34,529 bases of DNA from Lishizhenia tianjinensis (GCA_945863425.1 CAMBBW010000007.1:1-34529); one strand, 5' to 3'; positions 1-8,486 are shown, counted from the first letter of the stretch. Program-made: numbers and translations. The notes: a model not told the origin generated them from the sequence alone.

Positions 1-141
1 TACTACAGTTTCGAATCCAGACAACTTCGCTTGCGAACCAATTTCATCTGAAAAACAACTGCCTAAAAATGTGAGAGCATGTGAATGATTTATTTTATGC
101 TTAGACGGTGACAGCAATAAAGGTAAAAAAAACTGGTTCAC
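1..141 (-). CDS. GSCFA-domain protein, N-terminal fragment (GTG start)
   Basis: This is the first 47 codons of a minus-strand gene that continues past base 1; the ORF track does not list it. The frame opens with GTG directly after the TAG stop of recN, with zero spacing. It has no stop and contains LGSCFSDEIG, which matches the signature that names the GSCFA family (PF08885). The preceding residues (I-N-H-S-H-A-L-T-F) fit the usual run-up to that motif. GSCFA proteins are widespread in Bacteroidota, have an SGNH-hydrolase-like fold and no settled substrate. The abutting stop/start suggests translational coupling with recN, as the last visible member of the minus-strand operon. The family call is fairly sure; the function is open because the catalytic blocks lie outside the window. 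Confidence 0.75.
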   Translation of the reverse strand, partial: MNQFFLPLLLSPSKHKINHSHALTFLGSCFSDEIGSQAKLSGFETVV

Positions 142-1791
142 CTAGTTCAAAATTAAATTTCTAGCATTTTCAATTGCTGCAGGTGTAATAATTTCACCAC
201 TCATTAATCGTGCAATTTCAGTTACTTTTTCCTCACCAGCCAACCATTCGACTTTGGAAATAGTTCGTTCTCCCTTTTGCATTTTTTCAACCTTCGCGTT
301 ATGATTTGCCTTTGCAGCAACTTGAGGTAGATGTGTAATTGCAAATAATTGGGCTTCATTACTCATTGAACCTAGCAAAGAGGCAATTTTATGTGCCACT
401 TCTCCAGAAACCCCGGTGTCTATTTCATCAAATAAAATTGTCGGTAGCTGACGCTTCTCTGATATCAATTTTTGCAAAGCCAACATTACCCGAGATAATT
501 CACCACCACTCGCCGCTTTTTCTATAGATATGGGAGAAATCCCCTTATTTGCAGAAAATAACAATTGTATTTCAGTATTACCTGAGACCGTCAAGTGTTC
601 AGATTTAGTCAATTGAAATAACAACAACGTGTCAGGCATTTTTAATTCAGTCAGTATTGCTTCAATCGCTTTAGAAATTGGTCCAACCGCATTTAATCGA
701 TTATTGTGAAGAATTCCAGCACGAATAATTAGTTCATCGTACTCTTGTTGGACCTCTCGATTTAGTTGCTCCAATTCTTCGCGCATCAAATCTGTGTCAT
801 CCACCGAATTAGTTAGTTCATTCATCAAAACCTTCAATTCTTCTTGTGACTGCTTTTGATGTTTTGATAACATTCTGTTAAACGCATCTAAGTACCCTGT
901 AAGCTGAATGATTTTATCTGGATTCATTTCCAAATTATCTGCGAAATTTTCAGCTTCTTCGCCAATATCCTTCAATTCAAGAATAATACTGGCTAATCGA
1001 TCTTTTAACGCATTTAAGTTTGCATTGCTCACATTGTTTTTATCCAATATAGATTTTAATGAAATTAAACTGGAATAAATACCTGATTCAGCCTGAATAG
1101 TTTGGGCTAAATGATAAAAATTAGACTTTAATGACTCACTGTTTTCCAAGGTATGTAACTCATTTTCAATTTGACTAAAATCAAGTTTTCCTAAATTTAG
1201 TTCCGCTAATTCATTCAATTGAAATTGGTTATAATCAAGCCATTTGAGTCTTTCTTCGTATTTTTCTTGCTGAACTAATAGCAATTGCTGCTTACTTTTC
1301 CATCGGTGAAATAGTCCCAAATACGCTGTTTTATCATACTCTATATCAGCCAAACAATCCAGTATATCCAATTGATAACTTTTATCTTTGAGTTCAAGTG
1401 TATTGTATTGAGAATGAATATTCACGAGTTGGGTTGTAAGCCCCCGTAACACATGTAAAGAAACAGGAGTGTCGTTGATAAATGCACGTGATTTTCCTTG
1501 AACATTAATTTCCCTTCTAATCAAAGTACACACATTAAAATCAATGTCGTTTTCTTCAAAAAATGACTGAAAAGTTTCCTCTATTTGAAATTCTGCTTCA
1601 ACAAAGCACTTTGAGCTATCAGGACCAATTACTGTAAAATCAGCACGTCCACCTAAAATCAAATCCAAGGCCCCTAATAAAATTGATTTTCCAGAACCCG
1701 TTTCACCCGTTATAACGGTAAACCCATTTTTGAACTCAAGCTCAATGAAATCAATTAAAGCAAAATTAGAAATCCGCAGAAAAGCTAACAT
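142..1791 (-). CDS. recN: DNA repair protein RecN
   Basis: RecN is an SMC-like ATPase that acts at DNA double-strand breaks with RecA. The 549-aa length is typical. The Walker A motif GETGSGKS is at residues 29-36. A long heptad-rich, presumably coiled-coil middle spans roughly 150-380. The ABC signature ASGGELSRVMLA lies near 428, Walker B LPTILFDEIDTGVSG near 450, and the switch-histidine segment THLPQVAA near 485. The start ATG overlaps the stop of the upstream porD gene by one base, and the stop abuts the GTG of the GSCFA gene, so it is probably translated as part of the operon rather than from its own LexA-type promoter. No truncation or missing motif is seen. Confidence 0.97.
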   Translation of the reverse strand: MLAFLRISNFALIDFIELEFKNGFTVITGETGSGKSILLGALDLILGGRADFTVIGPDSSKCFVEAEFQIEETFQSFFEENDIDFNVCTLIRREINVQGKSRAFINDTPVSLHVLRGLTTQLVNIHSQYNTLELKDKSYQLDILDCLADIEYDKTAYLGLFHRWKSKQQLLLVQQEKYEERLKWLDYNQFQLNELAELNLGKLDFSQIENELHTLENSESLKSNFYHLAQTIQAESGIYSSLISLKSILDKNNVSNANLNALKDRLASIILELKDIGEEAENFADNLEMNPDKIIQLTGYLDAFNRMLSKHQKQSQEELKVLMNELTNSVDDTDLMREELEQLNREVQQEYDELIIRAGILHNNRLNAVGPISKAIEAILTELKMPDTLLLFQLTKSEHLTVSGNTEIQLLFSANKGISPISIEKAASGGELSRVMLALQKLISEKRQLPTILFDEIDTGVSGEVAHKIASLLGSMSNEAQLFAITHLPQVAAKANHNAKVEKMQKGERTISKVEWLAGEEKVTEIARLMSGEIITPAAIENARNLILN

Positions 1792-2699
1792 TATTGTAAT
1801 ATTTCCTCGTACTTGGATGCATTTGAAGGATCAATTTTCTTCATCAAATTCACGATATCCGTTTTATCTTTTTGTTCTGAATCTGATGCAAGCTCCTTAA
1901 TTTCTATACGTTTGGCTTGAACAAAATTAATTAAGTTAATCGCATTTGGACGAGATTGTGTCACTGTGTTCAATTTAGCTAAGGCATCAAACATTTGTTT
2001 TCGTGCCGCTACTTTATCTTCGTATAACTTGTCTACTCCTTTGCGATGATAGAGAAAGTTACATTCGCGCAAAGGTTCAAACAATTGATGTAGTACATTG
2101 TCTACCAACCAAAATCGATTTTTTTTATTGGTTTCATTGGATTTCCATCCGGAAGCCCCTGAACTTTGAGCTAAGGAAACAATTTGCTGTGCTTCATTGA
2201 AATAAGCTGTTCCTCCCTTCAAAGAAAAAGAATCATAGTCCATTCCAATAATGTAGTAAGCATAAAATGCGAGAATTGAAGTCAGGTTATCTCTAAATTG
2301 ATTCGGCGCATAAATCAACAAGGCATTCCGAGAAAAACTAAATGTGATATTTTCATCTAAAAAATTCAACAATGTTGTGTTATAGGTTGAATTGAACGCT
2401 GGACGTGTTGATTGAACTTGCAATGATCCAGAATAAGAACCTGTTGAAGGTTTTTCCTTAATTTGCAATTGAAGTACGCAATTGATTCGTTCCTCTACCT
2501 TAAACTTATCTTTTGTCCATTGCGTATTATTCATCATATCCGTTATGGTCTGTTTTAATTGTGCAATAATATCTTGATCAACAGTTGTTAATTCTAGCTT
2601 GGCATCAGCGACAATCGTTACTTGACAATTTAATTCCTGTGAATAAAAATGAGTTGTTACAAAAGACAGGATAAATACGAGGATAAGTTTCTTTTTCAT
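1791..2699 (-). CDS. porD: Type IX secretion system protein PorD (DUF4835)
   Basis: This 302-aa protein has an N-terminal signal peptide (MKKKLILVFILSFVTTHFYSQ) and the features I associate with DUF4835/PorD. These are an early ELNCQVTI strand, a middle TRPAFNSTYNTTLLNFLDEN segment, and FYAYYIIGMDYDSFSLKGG followed by a YFNEAQQIV helix. In Porphyromonas and Flavobacterium the family is linked to type IX secretion and gliding, with a periplasmic or outer-membrane-associated location. The symbol rests on recalled family features, not a search. It overlaps coaBC by 4 bp and recN by 1 bp. The same coaBC-porD-recN order is common in Flavobacteriia as I recall. Presence of a T9SS cargo (8617-11352) in the window is consistent with a working T9SS. 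Confidence 0.83.
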   Translation of the reverse strand: MKKKLILVFILSFVTTHFYSQELNCQVTIVADAKLELTTVDQDIIAQLKQTITDMMNNTQWTKDKFKVEERINCVLQLQIKEKPSTGSYSGSLQVQSTRPAFNSTYNTTLLNFLDENITFSFSRNALLIYAPNQFRDNLTSILAFYAYYIIGMDYDSFSLKGGTAYFNEAQQIVSLAQSSGASGWKSNETNKKNRFWLVDNVLHQLFEPLRECNFLYHRKGVDKLYEDKVAARKQMFDALAKLNTVTQSRPNAINLINFVQAKRIEIKELASDSEQKDKTDIVNLMKKIDPSNASKYEEILQ

Positions 2700-3898
2700 G
2701 AGCTAATCATTTCTTGTATATGCAAAACGATTTCTTCGGCAATTTCGTACTTCGACTTTAAAGAAAATTCAGTTTTGTTGTTTCTTTTATCTAAGATAGT
2801 TACTTTATTTGTATCCGATGCAAAGCCGGCTCCTTTATCTTGCAAAGAATTTAAAACAACGCAATCCAAATTTTTATTTTCCAGTTTCAAGGAAGCGTTT
2901 TCCAATTCATTTGAAGTCTCTAGCGCAAACCCAACCAAAAATTGAGTATCAGTTTTCATTTGTCCTGCCCACTGCAAAATATCTGGATTCTTAATTAATT
3001 CAAGAGATAATTCATTCGATTTCTTTTTTATTTTATCCAACGACACCTCCTTTGGACGATAATCCGCAACAGCAGCCGAAAAAACACCAAAATCTTGTTC
3101 CTTCCAATAATTTTTAACCTCGTTAAACATATCATCTGCTGAGACAACATGAATCAAATCAAGGTTATCATGCGACAATGTTAAGTTTGTTGGCCCAGAA
3201 ATCAATTTTACTTTAGCTCCCTTTTTAAGAAATACTTCCGCCAACGCAAAACCCATTTTTCCACTGGAATGATTTCCAATAAAACGAACTGGATCGATAG
3301 ATTCATAGGTTGGTCCAGCAGTTATTAAAACTTGTTTTCCTTCAAAATGACTATTAGATTCAGAAAAAAGTAATACATTAATATCATTAAAAATCTTTTC
3401 AGGTTCAGCCATTCGACCAGTGCCGACGAGTCCACTCGCCAATTCTCCGAATTCTGCTGGAATAACACGAACTCCATCTTTTTCAATCAATTCTAAATTC
3501 CGAAATACCGTTGGATGTTGATACATGTCTAAATCCATTGCTGGAGCAACAAGTGTGGCTCCTTTCATTGAAAAATACACCGACATTAATAGGTTATCAC
3601 AAATTCCATTTGCCATTTTCGCCAATGTATTTGCAGTCAACGGGGCAATAATGAAACAATCTGCCCATTCAGCCATTGAAACATGGTTGTTCCAAGATTT
3701 ATCATCTGAAATAAGATCTGAAAAAACTGGATTTTCTGAAAGAGCGGACAAAACCAAAGGAGTAACAAATTCTTTTGCATCAGTTGTCATAACACAACGC
3801 ACCTCGAAACCTTGTTTTTTTAATAAGCGAACTAATAAAGGGATTTTATACGCGGCAATGCCAGCGGTAACACCAATCAATACGCGTTTAGAACGCAT
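2696..3898 (-). CDS. coaBC: Bifunctional phosphopantothenoylcysteine decarboxylase / phosphopantothenate-cysteine ligase
   Basis: CoaBC makes 4'-phosphopantetheine from 4'-phosphopantothenate and cysteine in coenzyme A synthesis. The 400-aa protein has the FMN-binding CoaC domain (about 1-180) with GVTAGIAAYK, the active-site histidine in NNHVSMAEWAD (H72) and the FMN loop APLTANTLAKMANGICDN. The CoaB domain (about 185-400) has ITAGPTYESIDPVRFIGN, SSGKMG and SAAVADYRP. Two CoaC positions differ from the E. coli pattern: PAMDLDMY stands where PxMNxxMW is expected (Asp122 for Asn), and ASGL stands where the ACGD motif carries the reactive cysteine (Ser155). I recall the same variant in other Flavobacteriia, so I read it as lineage-specific rather than inactivating. 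It overlaps omega by 1 bp and porD by 4 bp. Confidence 0.95.
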   Translation of the reverse strand: MRSKRVLIGVTAGIAAYKIPLLVRLLKKQGFEVRCVMTTDAKEFVTPLVLSALSENPVFSDLISDDKSWNNHVSMAEWADCFIIAPLTANTLAKMANGICDNLLMSVYFSMKGATLVAPAMDLDMYQHPTVFRNLELIEKDGVRVIPAEFGELASGLVGTGRMAEPEKIFNDINVLLFSESNSHFEGKQVLITAGPTYESIDPVRFIGNHSSGKMGFALAEVFLKKGAKVKLISGPTNLTLSHDNLDLIHVVSADDMFNEVKNYWKEQDFGVFSAAVADYRPKEVSLDKIKKKSNELSLELIKNPDILQWAGQMKTDTQFLVGFALETSNELENASLKLENKNLDCVVLNSLQDKGAGFASDTNKVTILDKRNNKTEFSLKSKYEIAEEIVLHIQEMISS

Positions 3899-4221
3899 TA
3901 TTTTTCTGACTCTGGGTTTCTGATAAAGAGTTTATCTTCCAATAATTCTTGAGTAGCTATTGCAGTAGGTTTCGCCATTTTCTCATAATGACGAGAAATT
4001 TCGATTTGCTCTCGATTCTCAAAAATCTCCTCTAAATTGTCTGTTGTTGTATTAAATTCTTGAAGTTTTTGAGTTAACTCTTCTTTCAACGTTGCGCTAA
4101 TTTGATTCGCTCTTTTGGAGATAGCTGCAATTGACTGATAGATGTTTCCTGTTTTCTCCTCAATACGAATAGTATCTCTTGTTACAGTTGATTTCTCCGC
4201 AGTTATGTTTTTGAAATTCAT
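3898..4221 (-). CDS. rpoZ: DNA-directed RNA polymerase omega subunit (Rpb6/RpoZ family)
   Basis: This 107-aa cytosolic protein has the omega/Rpb6 core: GNIYQSIAAISKRANQI at about residues 26-42, then a charged helix and a C-terminal EDKLFIRNPESE tail. Omega binds the C-terminal region of beta-prime and aids polymerase assembly. The Bacteroidota version is longer at its N-terminus than E. coli RpoZ and is often annotated only as a family member. It overlaps bamD by 4 bp (ATGA) and coaBC by 1 bp. The bamD-rpoZ-coaBC-porD-recN order is, as I recall, conserved in Flavobacteriia, which strengthens the call. The partner rpoB and rpoC genes lie about 9 kb away in the same window. Confidence 0.85.
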   Translation of the reverse strand: MNFKNITAEKSTVTRDTIRIEEKTGNIYQSIAAISKRANQISATLKEELTQKLQEFNTTTDNLEEIFENREQIEISRHYEKMAKPTAIATQELLEDKLFIRNPESEK

Positions 4222-5027
4222 TGCTCTGACTTTCTTTTAGTTAATACATTTAATTCTTTTTCCGATTCAGATTCAATGTAAGTCAATGATTTAACAAAAT
4301 CTGAATCAGGAAAGAGGGATGCAAAGTTACGATATCTTTCTATAGTTTGTTCAAATCGCTCACTTTTTTTATTAGAAATACTATTTTTCGCCAAGAAAAA
4401 TGAATTTTTTATCAACATTGCCCATGCTTGATCAATAAATTTTGATCGAGGATAATTTTCTAAGAAAAGCAAGGAAGCCGTAACTGCGGCTTTGAATGAT
4501 TCTGTTTTGCTATATAATTTTACCATTTCAAATTCTTTGATTTCAATCTTTAACCGCAAATTATCTATGATATGATTACAACTATCAATTAGGATAGAAT
4601 TAGGATATTCGTTAACAAATTGTTGAATATTATTAATCGCAACATTCGTTTCATCTTGGTCTAAATGAAATTCGGGTGAATTTTTAACACTACACATCGC
4701 CACCATAAACAAACTTTCTTCTACTTTATCACTGTATGGATATCGCTGAATAAATGAATTAAAATAATAGCCTGCCATGTAATAATCTTTTAAATTAAAA
4801 TAAGACTTTGCTAAGCGATAATAAGAAACCTGACCCTGATCTGTTTTGGGGGAATTTTGATAAATCTGCTCAAATAAAACAATGGCCTTATTAAATTTCG
4901 CATCATCAAATAACTCATTGGCTGTTATAAATTTTTCCTGATAATCATCAGATTTTACAATTTTTTGGTAATCGGAACATCCAACAAGCAAAATACACAT
5001 TAACACTAAAAATATATGGTTCTTCAT
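4218..5027 (-). CDS. bamD: Outer membrane assembly lipoprotein BamD
   Basis: BamD is the periplasmic TPR lipoprotein of the BAM complex, which inserts beta-barrel proteins into the outer membrane. The 269-aa product begins with a lipoprotein signal ending in the lipobox LLVGC (Cys17). TPR-like repeats follow: FDDAKFNKAIVLFEQIYQNSP at about 41-61, then YYRLAKSYFNLKDYYMAGYYF and a FIQRYPYSDKVEESLFMVAM unit, and at least two further repeats (NNIQQFVNEYPNS; AAVTASLLFLENYPRSKF). The order of short helical pairs and the RYPYSD/NYPRSK turns are typical of YfiO/BamD. It starts 10 bp after the M23 peptidase stop and overlaps omega by 4 bp. Confidence 0.92.
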   Translation of the reverse strand: MKNHIFLVLMCILLVGCSDYQKIVKSDDYQEKFITANELFDDAKFNKAIVLFEQIYQNSPKTDQGQVSYYRLAKSYFNLKDYYMAGYYFNSFIQRYPYSDKVEESLFMVAMCSVKNSPEFHLDQDETNVAINNIQQFVNEYPNSILIDSCNHIIDNLRLKIEIKEFEMVKLYSKTESFKAAVTASLLFLENYPRSKFIDQAWAMLIKNSFFLAKNSISNKKSERFEQTIERYRNFASLFPDSDFVKSLTYIESESEKELNVLTKRKSEQ

Positions 5028-5037
5028 TTAGTTTTTA

Positions 5038-6030
5038 TTATTTAACCCGCAAACTTTTTCCAATTTGCAAGGATGTTGTTGGCTTGATTCCATTTAATTT
5101 GCATAGTGCCGAAACAGTTGTGCCATATCTCGAAGCGATTTTTGATAAATTATCACCACTTTTAACTTTGTAATAAATTACCGTTTCCTTTTTAACTGGT
5201 TTTGGCTTAACAGGAATCGTTTTTTTTGCGATCTCCTGTTTTTCAACCGGTTTAATATACTCAATTGGTTTGGTTCCTGGACTGAAGATGTTTTTATGAA
5301 CATACAACTTTTCCATTTTCAATTTCTTTGATATAACATCAATATAGACCTCCGGATTAATTGGCGCATCGAAAAATCTAACTTCAAAATGAAGATGTGG
5401 ACCAAAGGAATGCCCTGTATTGCCTCCTAACCCTAATACCTCACCAGCCTTAATCTCGTCATTGGGCTGAACTAATAATTTGCTTAAATGGGCATAATAA
5501 GTCTCCAAACCATTGTAGTGACGAATAATCACTAAATTACCAAATCCACCCTCATTAAATTTGGCGTAGCGCACTTTACCCGACCACGCAGCAACCACAG
5601 TATCACCCACATTCAAGTTCAAATCAACCCCATTGTGATTTTTACCCCATCGTGGACCAAAGGGAGATGTTTTAACACCTGGGACAGGCATAGAAAAAGC
5701 CAAATGTTCTTCATTTGAGACATTTAACCACAATGTATCCCTCAATTGTGATGGATCAGACGATTTAGAAGAAGTAAAGCATTTTTGATTATCCCAACCT
5801 TGAGAAAACTCAACGGGACTCAACAACTTGAGACTAGAGTAAATACCTGGATTTAAAACCCCATCAAACCCTTTATCTTTTAAATATTCCCATGTACGAT
5901 TGGAATAAAGAACGATATCACCGCTGGGGGTGGATATTGTATCGATAATTTTTTGGGTTTGAGATTGAACCGTTAGGAAACAAAAAAATACAAAAAATAT
6001 AATAAAATATGTTCTTTTTAAAACAATCAT
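5038..6030 (-). CDS. M23 family murein endopeptidase with C-terminal LysM domain
   Basis: A 330-aa exported protein with a hydrophobic N-terminus (about residues 5-23), an M23/LytM peptidase domain at about 113-225 and a LysM peptidoglycan-binding domain at about 285-330 (YYKVKSGDNLSKIASRYGTT). The metal ligands are visible: NHNGVDL gives H132 and D136, and PHLHFE gives H214 with H212 as second histidine; YYAHLS supplies H181. All catalytic residues are present, so it should be an active zinc endopeptidase cutting peptide cross-links in the cell wall rather than a degenerate EnvC-type activator. A Lys/Pro-rich linker (KPKPVKKE) joins the domains. It lies 38 bp downstream of the first FKBP gene and 10 bp upstream of bamD. 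Confidence 0.92.
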   Translation of the reverse strand: MIVLKRTYFIIFFVFFCFLTVQSQTQKIIDTISTPSGDIVLYSNRTWEYLKDKGFDGVLNPGIYSSLKLLSPVEFSQGWDNQKCFTSSKSSDPSQLRDTLWLNVSNEEHLAFSMPVPGVKTSPFGPRWGKNHNGVDLNLNVGDTVVAAWSGKVRYAKFNEGGFGNLVIIRHYNGLETYYAHLSKLLVQPNDEIKAGEVLGLGGNTGHSFGPHLHFEVRFFDAPINPEVYIDVISKKLKMEKLYVHKNIFSPGTKPIEYIKPVEKQEIAKKTIPVKPKPVKKETVIYYKVKSGDNLSKIASRYGTTVSALCKLNGIKPTTSLQIGKSLRVK

Positions 6031-6068
6031 TTAACAAGCAGTTGTATTCAAAGATAGTATTATTTCGA

Positions 6069-6905
6069 TTATTTCGCTAATACTTCCACAACTTGTATTG
6101 TGTAAAATAGGCTTTCATCTGAATTTAATTTCCTGTCTAACCCTTTAATTTGCGCGATTTCTGATGCAGTTAACAACATAAAGATGCCTTGACCCTTTTT
6201 AGCATTTGTTAACGCTTTCTTTAAGGATTTTGGAGTTATCTCATCCTCAAATCTATTTGAAATCAACATGTTTTTTGCATGCGTATTAATTATTCCTATT
6301 TCTTTGGATGAATTTGCCAGTATATGAAACTTTATTGTTTTTCCAGGTCCAAAACTCAAATCCGTTTTTTCATTTTTCTTCAGGCTCCAACGCCAAATTT
6401 TAGTACCATTTTCAACAATTGCGGGTTTAACTTTTTTAACAATATGAATTTGCAACAAATTATCCGCATTAGCAGGTAAAACATCCCCCAAGGCACGATC
6501 TGACCTCCCTAATTCAGCAGGAATAACAATCGTTGCAACATCACCCACATGCATTTTTAAAATCGCTTCATCCCAGCCTTTAGTTTGCATATTATACCCT
6601 ACCATAAATGGTAAATCCGATTTGGTTATTTTCGAACTCCCATCTACCAGCTTCCCGTTAGGCAGCGTCACCACATAATTAATAAGAATTACATCACCTC
6701 TTTCAATCGGCGCTCCTTTTCCTTTAAACGCCCATTTTATTTTTAATCCATTTGGTTCAACTAATGAATCAATGTATTTAACATTTTTAGAAAGGGAATT
6801 AACTTTCTTATTTGTTGGGTTGGGTTGAGTTTTTTTTTTAGTCACAGCTTCACCACAAGAGGTAAAAATCCCAAATAAGAGTATTATGAAAATTGGATTA
6901 TTCAT
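6069..6905 (-). CDS. FKBP-type peptidyl-prolyl isomerase lipoprotein
   Basis: A 278-aa lipoprotein (lipobox FTSC, Cys17) with an FKBP domain at about 73-165. Visible FKBP positions are INYVVTLPNGKLVDGS (Tyr and Asp of the active site kept), LPFMVG (Phe kept), KGWDEAILKMHVGD (Trp kept) and VIPAELG, while the usual Phe before Asp is Val. The C-terminal 100 residues (ending LFYTIQVVEVLAK) look like a second, degenerate FKBP-like fold lacking those residues; this is inference. Such lipoproteins fold envelope proteins; GldI of Flavobacterium johnsoniae, needed for gliding, belongs to this class, but I do not claim orthology. It overlaps the upstream FKBP gene by 8 bp. Confidence 0.86.
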   Translation of the reverse strand: MNNPIFIILLFGIFTSCGEAVTKKKTQPNPTNKKVNSLSKNVKYIDSLVEPNGLKIKWAFKGKGAPIERGDVILINYVVTLPNGKLVDGSSKITKSDLPFMVGYNMQTKGWDEAILKMHVGDVATIVIPAELGRSDRALGDVLPANADNLLQIHIVKKVKPAIVENGTKIWRWSLKKNEKTDLSFGPGKTIKFHILANSSKEIGIINTHAKNMLISNRFEDEITPKSLKKALTNAKKGQGIFMLLTASEIAQIKGLDRKLNSDESLFYTIQVVEVLAK

Positions 6906-7446
6906 TGATTTTATTATTTTTAGTTACTTTAATTAACTCAACATCTACTTTGATAGGCGACATAGGTGGGATTTTTTCAAAATCACCCAACAGACCATGT
7001 GCCAAATTACTAGGTAAAATAAATATTGCTTTTTCCCCTTCCTTCATGAATTTAATCCCTTCTTGAATTCCAGATTCTATTGAACTTTTATCTACCAAAA
7101 ACAAATCAACATCCGATGAATCTGTTTGATAACAAATCGAACCGTTTAACAAAGAAATTTTGAGCGACACCTCCACTGAATCACCAGACTGCACTTTTAT
7201 TCCATTAGATTTTTTTACTATTTGGTACCTCAATCCTGTTCCTGTAGTTTGCGCTTGAATTTCGCTGTGATGACTAAGGAATAAATTGATTTGCAATTCT
7301 TCCTCCTTTAATCTATCCTTATTGAAACCAACTGAAGTGCTATCATTCCATGTATTTCCAGTGGCTACTTGTTCCTTTATACTTTCGTCGCATGAAACAA
7401 AAATTAAAGAGAAAAAAAATAAAGAGAAAAAATAATTTACACTCAT
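6898..7446 (-). CDS. Divergent FKBP-like lipoprotein
   Basis: A 182-aa predicted lipoprotein (SLIFVSC, Cys19) with an FKBP-like domain at about 75-175. It contains QSGDSVEVSLKISLLNGS, SGIQEGIKFMKEGEKAIFILPS and a final PIKVDVELIKV strand. The layout matches FKBP, but several active-site positions are replaced: Tyr of the first strand, the Phe-Asp pair after it, and the Trp of the floor (Ile in ESGIQEGI). It is therefore probably a weak isomerase or a chaperone-like relative. It overlaps nrnA by 4 bp and the next FKBP gene by 8 bp, so the two FKBP lipoproteins are made together and may act as a pair at the outer membrane or periplasm. Confidence 0.8.
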   Translation of the reverse strand: MSVNYFFSLFFFSLIFVSCDESIKEQVATGNTWNDSTSVGFNKDRLKEEELQINLFLSHHSEIQAQTTGTGLRYQIVKKSNGIKVQSGDSVEVSLKISLLNGSICYQTDSSDVDLFLVDKSSIESGIQEGIKFMKEGEKAIFILPSNLAHGLLGDFEKIPPMSPIKVDVELIKVTKNNKINE

Positions 7447-8462
7447 AGAGAATTATAAAAACCAGATAAAATAATAGCCTTGAAACGTTCTTTTGTCAAA
7501 AAGATACTCTCTGCACTAAAACCACCAGCAGCATATTTATGTCCGCCACCATTAAAATTTACTGAAGCCAATTCGTTTACAAAATAGGACCCTTTGGAGC
7601 GGAAAGAAATTTTCACTCCTTCGTCTGTTTCGATAAACAAGGCCGCTACCATGATGTTTTCAATAGACAGAATCGTATTCACAAGTCCTTCCGTGTCGCC
7701 TTTTTGATAATTAAATTGGTTAAGCTCTTTGACCTCAAGGTAAATTAAACCTATTGGTAAATCCTGAAGTATCTCAAGCTTTTCAACAATTGCATACGAC
7801 TTTAATTTTATACGATCTAGTGTGTTTGTATCAAAAATAGACTCATGAATAACAGCGTGAGGCAGTCCTGTTTCTAGCAATTTCGCAGCAATCTCGTGTG
7901 TTCTGGAAGATACTGAAGGAAATCGAAATGATCCTGTATCTGTCATTATTCCTAAATAAATATACCGAGCAATTTCTTGATCTAATAAATCTAATTGCCC
8001 ACTTTGTTCAATTAATTCAAAAATTAATTCAGATGTTGATGCAATTGCAGTTTCAGAAATTGATACTTCGGCAGAAATTGTTGGATTTTGGTGATGGTCA
8101 ATAAGGATTTTTTTTGATCCAGAATTCTGTACAAATCCACCAAACTCTTCCCCCAATCTATCATACGAATTATAATCCAAGCAAAATACTAGGTCTGATT
8201 CTTGAACAAATTTGATTACTTCTCCCCTATTGTCTTTAAACAAATGTATCGAGTAAATATCTTTCAACCAATTAAATGATGCTGATGCCTGATCTGGGTG
8301 ACAAACAAGTACGTTGGCATTGAATTTTTGAATAAATTTTAATAATGCCAGTGAACTGCCTATTGAGTCGCCATCGGGAGATTTATGGGATGTAATAACT
8401 ATATTCTTAGCTGTCTTTATTAACCCTAAAACTGTTTTAAAATCTTCTTTTCGATCTAACAT
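7443..8462 (-). CDS. nrnA: DHH-family phosphoesterase, NrnA-like (oligoribonuclease / pAp phosphatase)
   Basis: This 339-aa cytosolic enzyme has the DHH domain motifs in order: HKSPDGDS (H26, D30, D32), CLDYNSYDR (D96), LIDHHQNP (D122, H123, H124) and GIMTDTGSFRF (D175). A C-terminal DHHA1 domain carries FNGGGHKYAAGG near residue 305-316. The family hydrolyses short RNA or DNA oligomers and, in some members, 3'-phosphoadenosine 5'-phosphate using two manganese ions. Which activity dominates cannot be read from sequence, so the symbol is by analogy with the Bacillus gene. It is the first gene of the minus-strand operon; a candidate promoter lies just upstream, and its stop overlaps the FKBP start by 4 bp. 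Confidence 0.88.
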   Translation of the reverse strand: MLDRKEDFKTVLGLIKTAKNIVITSHKSPDGDSIGSSLALLKFIQKFNANVLVCHPDQASASFNWLKDIYSIHLFKDNRGEVIKFVQESDLVFCLDYNSYDRLGEEFGGFVQNSGSKKILIDHHQNPTISAEVSISETAIASTSELIFELIEQSGQLDLLDQEIARYIYLGIMTDTGSFRFPSVSSRTHEIAAKLLETGLPHAVIHESIFDTNTLDRIKLKSYAIVEKLEILQDLPIGLIYLEVKELNQFNYQKGDTEGLVNTILSIENIMVAALFIETDEGVKISFRSKGSYFVNELASVNFNGGGHKYAAGGFSAESIFLTKERFKAIILSGFYNSL

Positions 8463-8486
8463 ATTATGTACATTCAGTAAATTATG

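Noticed and set aside
3525-3923. 132-aa plus-strand ORF opposite coaBC and omega
   Set aside because: Antisense shadow of coaBC; low-complexity composition and no recognisable domain.
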